A stretch of DNA of 10,025 nucleotides from JACOUT01 sp964580865 (GCA_964580865.1 CAZONM010000217.1:1-10025); one strand, 5' to 3'. Numbered from the stretch's first letter, positions 1-5,561 are shown. The notes: generated by a model not told the origin, from the sequence alone. Numbers and translations: made by a program.

Positions 1-336
1 AAGGCCGCGCCCGTGGGCGCCGATCCGCGCTCGGCCATCGTGCGCCTCGACACCGTCGAGGAGGCGGGCTACGAGCGGCGCCTACGCGAGCACGAGCGCC
101 GCCGGGCCGAGGTGTCGGGGCGCGTCCCTGCCGCGGCACAAGCCGAGGAGAGCACCCATCGGTTCGCGCCCTCGCCGGGTCCGGCGCCCAAGACGCCGCC
201 GTCGGCGGCGCCCGCGCCGAGCCGGCCGGCCCCTCGATCGCTGTCAGCCGCCAACCAGCTCGCGCCCGACTCCGACGACGAGAGCGACCACACCAACCCG
301 GGCGTGAAGCTGGCAGATCTCAAGAAGCCGCGCTGA
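1..336 (+). CDS. 3' end of a gene of unknown function (partial, Pro/Ala-rich C-terminus)
   Basis: The frame is open from the first base (K-A-A-P-V-G-A-D-P-R...) to a TGA at 334-336, so the gene most likely starts upstream of the window. A GTG at 13 exists, but nothing marks it as the true start. The visible 111 residues begin with a charged, probably helical stretch (about residues 18-40, rich in Glu and Arg). They continue as a low-complexity Pro/Ala/Ser linker and end in an acidic patch (DSDDESD) and a basic tail (LKKPR). No domain is recognisable, and the tail looks disordered. Its TGA directly abuts the stop codon of the convergent glycosyltransferase gene. A polysaccharide role could be guessed from that neighbour, but the sequence does not show it. 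I do not recognise the family. Confidence 0.6.
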   Translation, partial: KAAPVGADPRSAIVRLDTVEEAGYERRLREHERRRAEVSGRVPAAAQAEESTHRFAPSPGPAPKTPPSAAPAPSRPAPRSLSAANQLAPDSDDESDHTNPGVKLADLKKPR

Positions 337-1110
337 TCACTGCGCGCGTCGGCGGTGGTCGCGCAGCGTGCGGAGCGCGATGCCGAAGAACGCGCGGTCG
401 CGCACCAGGTAGCGGTGCGCCAAGCGCCGCGGCTCCTGCGCGAGCCGGAACGCCCACTCGAGCCCGAGCTCGGAGAGCATCCGCGGTGCTCGCACCTTGT
501 CGCCCGCGAGGAAGTCGAGGGTTGCGCCGATGCCGAGCAGGATCGCGGGTGCCAGGGCTTGGCGATGCGCCTCCATCCAGAGCTCCTGGCGCGGCGCCCC
601 GAGCGCCACGAGCACCAACGACGGCGCCGCTTCGTGCACCGCAGCGATCACCTCGCGATTGCGGGTCGGGTCGGCATCGAACCCGAGCGGCGGCGAGAGC
701 ACGCCCGCGATACGCAGGCTGGGGCTGCGCGCCACCAGCGCCTTGGCGGCGCGCGCGCCGACGCCCTCCTGCGCGCCAAGCAGGAAGAGCGACAGCCCTT
801 CGCGTGCGGCGCGCTCGGCCAGCGGCGCCACCAGGTCGCTGCCCGAGATCTTGTCGGGGAAGGGGCGCCCGAGCGCGCGGCCGAGCCACTGGAGCGGCTT
901 GCCGTCGACCAAGGACAAGGCCGCGTGCTGGTAGGCCGCCACCAGCGCGTCGTCGCGCTCGGCGAGCACCACGTGGTCGACGTTGGGCGTCACGACTGTG
1001 CCACCGCGGCGCGCGTGCGCCAGCTCCACGATGGCGTCGAGCGCTTCCTCGAAGCGTAGCCGGTGCGCGTAGATCCGGCCGAGCGGTACGCGCTCGGGCG
1101 CGGCGGTCAC
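337..1110 (-). CDS. WecG/TagA/CpsF family glycosyltransferase (GT26)
   Basis: This 257-residue protein has the full WecG/TagA/CpsF signature and the usual family length. Members transfer a sugar (often an N-acetylmannosamine-type residue) from a UDP donor to an undecaprenyl-linked acceptor on the inner face of the membrane, for teichoic acid, enterobacterial common antigen or exopolysaccharide. Visible motifs are TPNVDH (41-46), VDGKPLQW (68-75) with D69 at the position of the proposed TagA catalytic base, ISGSDL (88-93), LFLLGAQEGVG (108-118), ALGAPRQELWM (169-179) and GIGATLDFLAGDK (193-205). The Arg-rich C-terminal tail (about 215-234, RLAQEPRRLAHRYL) resembles the appendage that docks TagA on membranes. 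The start is GTG at 1110, overlapping the stop of the receiver gene by 4 bases (GTGA), with no good Shine-Dalgarno sequence, so translational coupling is likely. The actual sugar and acceptor cannot be read from sequence. In a myxobacterium, exopolysaccharide or O-antigen assembly is the best guess. Confidence 0.93.
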   Translation of the reverse strand: MTAAPERVPLGRIYAHRLRFEEALDAIVELAHARRGGTVVTPNVDHVVLAERDDALVAAYQHAALSLVDGKPLQWLGRALGRPFPDKISGSDLVAPLAERAAREGLSLFLLGAQEGVGARAAKALVARSPSLRIAGVLSPPLGFDADPTRNREVIAAVHEAAPSLVLVALGAPRQELWMEAHRQALAPAILLGIGATLDFLAGDKVRAPRMLSELGLEWAFRLAQEPRRLAHRYLVRDRAFFGIALRTLRDHRRRAQ

Positions 1111-1490
1111 ACGACGGGCTCAAGGAGGCGACGGATCTGCGCGTCGAGCTCCTTGAGCTTGAACGGCTTCTCGAGGAACGCGTCGGCCCCCATCTCGAGC
1201 GCGAAGGTGTGGTCCTGCACCGACGTGCGCGCGGTGATGACCAGCACCGGCACCGAGCGGGTCTTCTGCGTGGCGCGCATGGACTCGCACACGCGGAAGC
1301 CGCTCATGGTGGGTAACGCGAGGTCGAGGCACACCAGCGCCGGCGCCGGGTTGCCGTCGAGCCAGCCAAGCGCGGCCTCGCCGTTGTCGACGGAGTGCAC
1401 GGCGAAGCGCTGCTGCTCGAGGTGCTTGCACAGCATGCGCCGCAGGTGCGGGTCGTCCTCAACGACCAAGATGGTCCGAGATTGCTCCAC
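1107..1490 (-). CDS. Single-domain (CheY-like) response regulator
   Basis: This is a 127-residue stand-alone receiver domain. Key residues are the acidic pocket E11-D12-D13 (ILVVEDD), the phosphoacceptor D56 in LDLALPTMSG, T86 (VLVITAR) and K108 in the FLEKPF motif. All are intact, so it should accept phosphate from a histidine kinase. There is no output domain; it ends at residue 127, just after helix 5. The open frame continues upstream to 1736, but that stretch is Arg-rich, non-homologous and overlaps a separate small gene. The GTG at 1490, seven codons before the first beta strand, is therefore the preferred start, although no clear Shine-Dalgarno sequence precedes it. The stop overlaps the start of the glycosyltransferase gene (GTGA). 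No kinase partner is encoded in the window. Such proteins act by protein-protein contact, possibly on the co-translated enzyme or a polysaccharide or motility apparatus (inference). Confidence 0.9.
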   Translation of the reverse strand: MEQSRTILVVEDDPHLRRMLCKHLEQQRFAVHSVDNGEAALGWLDGNPAPALVCLDLALPTMSGFRVCESMRATQKTRSVPVLVITARTSVQDHTFALEMGADAFLEKPFKLKELDAQIRRLLEPVV

Positions 1491-1535
1491 GCGCGGCTCG
1501 TTAGCAGAAGGTCGACGGTCGATGAACGGGAATCG

Positions 1536-1559
1536 CGCGCGCCGCTCGCAGGGCGCGCG
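1536..1559 (-). terminator. GC-only hairpin between the small lysine-rich gene and the receiver gene
   Basis: Perfect 8-bp arms, CGCGCGCC (1536-1543) and GGCGCGCG (1552-1559), flank an 8-base loop. In minus-strand transcripts the hairpin begins 7 bases after the stop codon of the 59-residue gene. No U-tract follows, so it is a weak case for an intrinsic terminator. It could instead attenuate or protect the 3' end. GC-rich arms of this size can occur by chance in this genome. Confidence 0.3.
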
Positions 1560-1566
1560 GCCCAGC

Positions 1567-1746
1567 TCAGATCTTCTCGGTGGGGATGATGGCCGGGTCG
1601 TAGCCCAGCTGATCGGCCGGGTTCTCCGGCACCATCTGCGTACGGACCGGCCCGTCCGCGGGCTTCTTCGTGCCGCCCGTCTTCTTCTTGTTCCCCTTCT
1701 TCTTGGCCGCCGCTTCGACTGGGGCCGGCAGGTCATGCTCGAACAT
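1567..1746 (-). CDS. Small lysine-rich protein, 59 residues, unknown function
   Basis: This small gene starts at ATG 1746 with a good Shine-Dalgarno sequence (GGGAGGA, about 8 bases upstream). The frame extends 16 codons further to an alternative start at 1794, which lacks that support. The protein has a short acidic start (MFEHDLPAP), a Lys/Gly-rich basic segment (about residues 14-28, with KKKGNKKK), and a C-terminal half with no low complexity (VPENPADQLGYDPAIIPTEKI). It has no signal peptide or membrane helix, so it should be cytoplasmic. The basic patch could bind nucleic acid or acidic protein surfaces. It lies 69 bases downstream of the sigma-54 activator and 76 bases upstream of the receiver, in the same orientation. 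I do not recognise the family. That it is a gene at all rests on the ribosome site, the isolated position and the non-random C-terminus. Confidence 0.6.
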   Translation of the reverse strand: MFEHDLPAPVEAAAKKKGNKKKTGGTKKPADGPVRTQMVPENPADQLGYDPAIIPTEKI

Positions 1747-1754
1747 CGTTGGTG

Positions 1755-1761
1755 TCCTCCC
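1755..1761 (-). promoter_or_regulatory. Shine-Dalgarno site of the 59-residue gene
   Basis: The minus strand reads GGGAGGA, 8 bases before ATG 1746. This is one of the few strong ribosome sites in the window and fixes the start of the small gene. Confidence 0.6.
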
Positions 1762-1815
1762 TCGCTGGTGCTGAACGGTACGGTCGTCTAGCAATGCCGT
1801 CGGCGCCGTGCAGCG

Positions 1816-3213
1816 TCATCCGCGACCAAGCTCGCGGGCGTCGAGCCCGTAGCGCGCCAGGATCTTGTGCAGGCTCATGCGATCGATGCCGGCGACGCGC
1901 GCAGCCGCGCTGACGTTGCCGTGGTGCTCCTTCATCAACAGGCGCGCGTAGCGCTCCTCGAACGACGCGGTCACGCGGGCCTTCTGGTCCTTGTAGGGCT
2001 CGGTGGTGTTGACCGCGTACGTGCCCGTGGCGTCGTCGCCTGCGGCCGGTCCGCTGATCGCAGCAGCGCTGGCGCCGGCCGGCGGGGCGTCGCCACCGAG
2101 GAAGCGGGTCTCGCCCAGCACCACCGCGCGCTCCACGGCGTTCTTCAGCTCGCGCGCGTTGCCCGGCCACGGGTGCTCGAGGAAGCGCTCCATGGCGCCC
2201 GCGGGCAGCGCGCCGCGATCCAACCCCATGCCCGCGAGGAAGTGGTCGACGAGCACGGGCACGTCTTCCTTGCGCTCGCGCAGCGGGGGCAGCTCGATGG
2301 TGACCACGGCCAGACGGTAATAGAGGTCTTCGCGGAACTCGCCGCGCGCCACCATGGAGCGCAGGTCGCGGTTGGTGGCGGCGATGATGCGCACGTCGAC
2401 CGCGAGGGGTCGGTCGCCGCCCACGCGCTGCACCTCGCGGCGCTCGAGCGCCCGCAGGAGCTTGGGCTGCAGCTCCAGCGACAGCTCGCCGAGCTCGTCG
2501 AGGAACAAGGTGCCGCCGTTGGCGCGCTCGAAGGCGCCCACGCGCCGCTGGTGCGCGCCGGTGAACGAGCCCTTCTCGTGGCCGAACAGCTCGCTCTCGA
2601 TGAGCGTGGGGGCGATGGAGCCGCAGTCGACGACGACGAACGGCTTGTCGGCGCGCTTGCTGGCCTCGTAGATCGACCAGGCCACCACCTCCTTGCCGGT
2701 GCCGGTCTCGCCGTGGATCATCACGGTGGCGTCGGTCTTGGCCACGCGATCGATGCGCGAGAAGATGGCGCGCATGGCCGGCGACGTGCCCACGGCGCCG
2801 TGCAGCTCGGTGACCTCGGCGATGGGCTGGCTCACCTTGTCCTTGCCGAGGCGGAAGCCGAGCTCGACCTCGCCGAGCTTGACGACCGCGCCGTCGTCGA
2901 GGAAGCACTCGACGACGCGCACGCCGCCCACCGTGGTGCCGTTGGTGCTGCCCAGGTCGCGGATGCGGAAGCCCTGCGGCGTGGCGACGATCTCGGCGTG
3001 CACCGAGGAGACCGTTGGGTCGGCGAGCAGGAGGTCGTTGCCAGGACCGGCCCCCATGCGCGCCGCCAGCACGTCGAAGCGGTGGCGCTTCGACGTGCGG
3101 GTCTCGATGAGCTCGAAGGTGGGCCGCTCGAGGCTCAGGCCGGCGCCTGACCGCACCACGATGGTGGCGCCGCGGGGGCTGGCGCCGCCGGGGGGGGAGG
3201 GTTGGTCGCTCAT
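1816..3213 (-). CDS. Sigma-54-dependent transcriptional activator with N-terminal FHA domain
   Basis: This 465-residue protein is an enhancer-binding protein whose sensory module is FHA rather than a receiver. The FHA domain covers about residues 18-122, with GNDLLLADPTVSSVHAEI (58-75) and DLGSTNGT (86-93). The AAA+ domain covers about 136-372: Walker A GETGTGKE (168-175), sigma-54 contact loop GSFTGA (215-220, a Ser variant of GAFTGA), Walker B GGTLFLDE (233-240), arginine-finger region FREDLYYR (293-300) and sensor II WPGNAREL (349-356). An Ala/Gly linker leads to a Fis-type helix-turn-helix (about 431-456, HGNVSAAARVAGIDRMSLHK). The protein should hydrolyse ATP to remodel sigma-54 RNA polymerase at -24/-12 promoters in response to a phosphothreonine partner. 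ATG 3213 is preferred; an in-frame ATG at 3228 and a longer open frame to 3567 are possible, but the latter runs into the divergent kinase gene. It is divergent from that kinase, its most likely input. Confidence 0.93.
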   Translation of the reverse strand: MSDQPSPPGGASPRGATIVVRSGAGLSLERPTFELIETRTSKRHRFDVLAARMGAGPGNDLLLADPTVSSVHAEIVATPQGFRIRDLGSTNGTTVGGVRVVECFLDDGAVVKLGEVELGFRLGKDKVSQPIAEVTELHGAVGTSPAMRAIFSRIDRVAKTDATVMIHGETGTGKEVVAWSIYEASKRADKPFVVVDCGSIAPTLIESELFGHEKGSFTGAHQRRVGAFERANGGTLFLDELGELSLELQPKLLRALERREVQRVGGDRPLAVDVRIIAATNRDLRSMVARGEFREDLYYRLAVVTIELPPLRERKEDVPVLVDHFLAGMGLDRGALPAGAMERFLEHPWPGNARELKNAVERAVVLGETRFLGGDAPPAGASAAAISGPAAGDDATGTYAVNTTEPYKDQKARVTASFEERYARLLMKEHHGNVSAAARVAGIDRMSLHKILARYGLDARELGRG

Positions 3214-3233
3214 GGCCCCAGGCTGCATCGGAC

Positions 3234-3259
3234 GCGCCGGAAACAAAAGCGCCCGGCGC
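3234..3259. promoter_or_regulatory. Inverted repeat with A-rich core in the divergent intergenic region
   Basis: Perfect 7-bp arms, GCGCCGG (3234-3240) and CCGGCGC (3253-3259), flank a 12-base spacer containing the only A-rich patch nearby (AAACAAAA). It lies 20 bases upstream of the activator's ATG and about 60 bases upstream of the kinase start, within the 106-bp region both genes share. The size and symmetry suit a dimeric Fis-type activator, so autoregulation is possible. It could also form a hairpin in the activator's 5' leader. No function is proven. Confidence 0.35.
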
Positions 3260-3282
3260 AGACCGCTCGCGCTTCTGCGGGG

Positions 3283-3313
3283 TTGCGTTCTGCCCCCACG
3301 CTGAGCGCACAAT
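3283..3313 (+). promoter_or_regulatory. Possible sigma-70-type promoter of the kinase gene
   Basis: TTGCGT (3283-3288) and CACAAT (3308-3313) are separated by 19 bases. CACAAT matches four of six positions of TATAAT, while the -35 matches only three. If real, transcription would begin at about the GTG at 3320, giving a leaderless message. That would fit the lack of a Shine-Dalgarno sequence there. The evidence is weak. Confidence 0.2.
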
Positions 3314-3319
3314 GCACCC

Positions 3320-5473
3320 GTGGGGAGCAGGATCAGCCTCGACGACACGTCTGGGCCCATGGCGGTTTCGCCGGGGGCCACGTCTGCCCACGGGGGCGCG
3401 CACCCGGTGATCACCAGCGCCGAGGGGCGGCCCGCCTCCGACGACGCCGCGCTGGCCGGTCGCATGGCGCCGGGGTGCGGCGCCTCGCTCCTGATGACGA
3501 TCTTCGCGCCCCAGCTCACGGGGCGCCTGGTGGTGGTGGCCGCGCCGCCCGCGCTCTCGGGCAGCATCTACTTCCTGCGCGGCGAGCCCGTCAGCGCCTC
3601 GCGCATCGAGGGCGAGGCGGGGTTGCTCGCGACCCTGGTGAAACGCGGCCTCCTGCCCACAGGGCAGCGCGCCGACCCGGGTGTTCCGCTGGTGACCTCG
3701 CTGGTGCGGCGGCGCCTGGTGCAGCCAGTGCCCCTCCTCGAGGCCCTGCGCGACGAGGTGCGCGGCTTCGTGCGCGCGCTCTTGGACGCCAACGACGGGA
3801 CCTACCGATTCTACGACGACAACAGGTTCTTCGAGTACACCCCGCTCACGGTGGTGAGCCCGTTCGGGCTCTTGCTCGAGCACAAGCGCCGCAAGCTGCA
3901 GCCCGCGGAGCTGTTGCGGCTCGGCGAGCACCTGGGCGCCAAGTACCCGGCCCCGCTGCCGGGCTTCGCCAACGTCGCGCCGCGCTTGCGCGCCTTCACG
4001 GGCGGCGAGGACCTGGCGGAGCAGATCGACGGCACCATCCGGTCCGACGACCTGTATCCGGTCATCCGCCTCGATCCCCTGATGGGCGGGCTCGTCCTCG
4101 GCACCCTGGTCGACGCGGGCCTGGTCGAGATGCTCGACCGCCCCCTCGACGAGGGGCAGGTGGACCGGCGGCGCGCGCCCAGCGGCATGGCGCCCATCCT
4201 GGTGGCCGAGGACAACGTGCAGCTCTCGCAGCTGGCGCGCCTGCCCGAGCGCGGCGGGTCCGAGGTGCTGGCGCTTTACCTCGAGCTCAAGCCCGAGCGC
4301 AGCGACGATCGCCTGCTCGGCGTGACCCCCGGGGCCTCGTTCGGCGAGGTGGAGCGCGCCTACGAGGCGCGGCTGGCGGAGCTCGATCCGCGCGCCGTGG
4401 TGGCCGGCCCGCTGCGGCCCTACGTGCTGTCGCGCGTGGAGGAGCTGCGCACCAAGATCGAGCGCGCCTATCGCGCGCGCATGGCGCGCGCGCCCAAGGC
4501 GGGCACGGGCGCCTACGAGCTGCTCGAGCGCATCGGCGTGGGCGGCATGGCCGAGGTGTTCCGTGGTCGCTCGGCCGACGCGCCGGAGCGCTTCGTGGCC
4601 ATCAAGCGCGTGCTGCCCCAGCACCGGAGCGACGCCGACTTCGTGCGCAACCTCCTCGACGAGGCGCGCCTGGCGCGGCGCGTCCGCCACCCCAACGTGG
4701 TGCGCGTGCTGACCGCGGGCAAGAACGGCGACGACATCTACCTCGCCATGGAGTTCGTCGACGGCAGCGACCTGTACCACCTGGTCGATCGCAGCAAGAA
4801 GAACGCGCGCGCCGTGCCCATCGACGTGGCGGTGCGCATCGTGGCCGAGGCGTGCGCCGGCCTGCACGCGGCCCACGGTGCCGTCGACGGCAGCGGCCGC
4901 CACGTGCCGGTGCTGCACTGCGACGTGTCGACGCAGAACATCTTGGTGAGCGTGACCGGCGAGGTGAAGCTCACCGACTTCGGCATCGCCAAGGCGCTCG
5001 AGGCGCGCGCCGAGAGCGAGGAGCGCGCCGCCATGGTGCGCGGCAAGGTGGCGTACCTGGCACCCGAGCTGCTCGACGGCGCGCCGCCGAGCGTGCGCAC
5101 CGACGTGTACGCCATGGCGATGACGCTGTACGCGGCACTGGCGCGGCTGCCGTACTCGCGCCGCGAGATGGATCAGACCATGGTCGCGATCATGCGCGAG
5201 CCGCTGCCGCCGCCGAGCGCCCTGCGCCCCGACGTACCCGCCGCCCTCGACGCCGTGCTGGTGCGCGCCGCGGCCCGCAAGCCCGAGGAGCGCACGCCCA
5301 CGGCGCAGGCGCTGCAGCTCGAGCTCGAGGAGTGGCTGGCCGGGCGCCCGCCCATCGACGTGGGCGCGTGGGTGCGCGAGCTGGTGGGTCCGCGCCGGGA
5401 GCTGCCGCCGCCGCCGCCGCTCGGCGACCTGTCGCGCACCATCCCCATCTTCGACGTAGGCGGCCGCGAGTAG
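3320..5473 (+). CDS. Ser/Thr protein kinase with PATAN (DUF4388)-like and degenerate J-like N-terminal regions
   Basis: This 717-residue protein has no membrane helix, so it should be cytoplasmic. Residues about 55-115 (TIFAPQLTGRLVVV...GSIYFLRGEPV) look like a DUF4388/PATAN domain and are followed by a conserved-looking stretch to about 272. Residues about 330-388 (LLGVTPGASFGEVERAYEAR...) resemble a J domain without the HPD motif. The kinase domain spans about 399-673: glycine loop IGVGGMAEVF (405-414), K429 in VAIK, helix-C E448, catalytic loop HCDVSTQN (533-540, D535 and N540 present, HRD Arg replaced by Cys), DFG (553-555) and APE (581-583). The catalytic residues are intact, so it is probably active; the activation segment contains no Thr. 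The tail is Pro-rich and ends SRTIPIFDVGGRE. The first possible start after an in-frame stop is GTG 3320; ATG 3359 is an alternative, and neither has a Shine-Dalgarno sequence. It is divergent from the FHA activator, which probably reads its phosphothreonines (inference). Confidence 0.9.
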   Translation: MGSRISLDDTSGPMAVSPGATSAHGGAHPVITSAEGRPASDDAALAGRMAPGCGASLLMTIFAPQLTGRLVVVAAPPALSGSIYFLRGEPVSASRIEGEAGLLATLVKRGLLPTGQRADPGVPLVTSLVRRRLVQPVPLLEALRDEVRGFVRALLDANDGTYRFYDDNRFFEYTPLTVVSPFGLLLEHKRRKLQPAELLRLGEHLGAKYPAPLPGFANVAPRLRAFTGGEDLAEQIDGTIRSDDLYPVIRLDPLMGGLVLGTLVDAGLVEMLDRPLDEGQVDRRRAPSGMAPILVAEDNVQLSQLARLPERGGSEVLALYLELKPERSDDRLLGVTPGASFGEVERAYEARLAELDPRAVVAGPLRPYVLSRVEELRTKIERAYRARMARAPKAGTGAYELLERIGVGGMAEVFRGRSADAPERFVAIKRVLPQHRSDADFVRNLLDEARLARRVRHPNVVRVLTAGKNGDDIYLAMEFVDGSDLYHLVDRSKKNARAVPIDVAVRIVAEACAGLHAAHGAVDGSGRHVPVLHCDVSTQNILVSVTGEVKLTDFGIAKALEARAESEERAAMVRGKVAYLAPELLDGAPPSVRTDVYAMAMTLYAALARLPYSRREMDQTMVAIMREPLPPPSALRPDVPAALDAVLVRAAARKPEERTPTAQALQLELEEWLAGRPPIDVGAWVRELVGPRRELPPPPPLGDLSRTIPIFDVGGRE

Positions 5474-5498
5474 CGCGCCGCGCGGGCGGTCGGCGCGC
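5473..5498 (+). terminator. Hairpin directly after the kinase stop codon
   Basis: Perfect 8-bp arms, GCGCGCCG (5473-5480) and CGGCGCGC (5491-5498), surround a 10-base loop. The hairpin begins at the last base of the TAG stop. No T-tract follows. It could end or protect the kinase transcript, but a chance GC palindrome cannot be excluded. Confidence 0.3.
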
Positions 5499-5532
5499 AG
5501 GTGCCACCGTCACAGCGAGGCAGCCCGCGCCG

Positions 5533-5561
5533 TTGACCGCGCGGCGGTAGCCCGCTACCGA
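5533..5561 (+). promoter_or_regulatory. Possible promoter with overlapping palindromic operator upstream of the DUF2167 operon
   Basis: TTGACC (5533-5538) matches five of six positions of the -35 consensus. Seventeen bases on lies TACCGA, a poor -10. The spacer and -10 are covered by a perfect palindrome, CGGTAGC-CC-GCTACCG (5545-5560), which has 7-bp arms and a 2-base centre. This is the usual position for a repressor operator. It is the clearest signal in the 124-bp gap before the four-gene operon. The palindrome is certain; its function is inferred. Confidence 0.35.

Noticed and set aside
1491..1736. Possible 82-residue N-terminal extension of the receiver
   Set aside because: It is Arg-rich and non-homologous, and it overlaps the small gene that has a good ribosome site in another frame. 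The receiver fold starts right after GTG 1490.
3280..3293. GG-N10-GC spacing resembling a sigma-54 promoter upstream of the kinase
   Set aside because: The -24 half (GGGGTT) matches TGGCAC poorly, and GG-N10-GC is frequent by chance at this base composition.
3214..3567. Possible 118-residue N-terminal extension of the sigma-54 activator
   Set aside because: It would overlap the first 80 codons of the divergent kinase, and the FHA domain is complete without it.
1733..4918. A 1061-codon open frame on the minus strand, antisense to the kinase and running through the activator in another frame
   Set aside because: It overlaps two genes with clear domain motifs, and its translation is His/Arg/Ala-rich low complexity with no recognisable domain. 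Long antisense frames are expected where third positions are nearly all G or C.
5403..5420. Short GCC/CCG trinucleotide run in the kinase tail
   Set aside because: It encodes a Pro stretch in a linker. The run is short and common in GC-rich coding DNA, with no sign of a functional repeat array.
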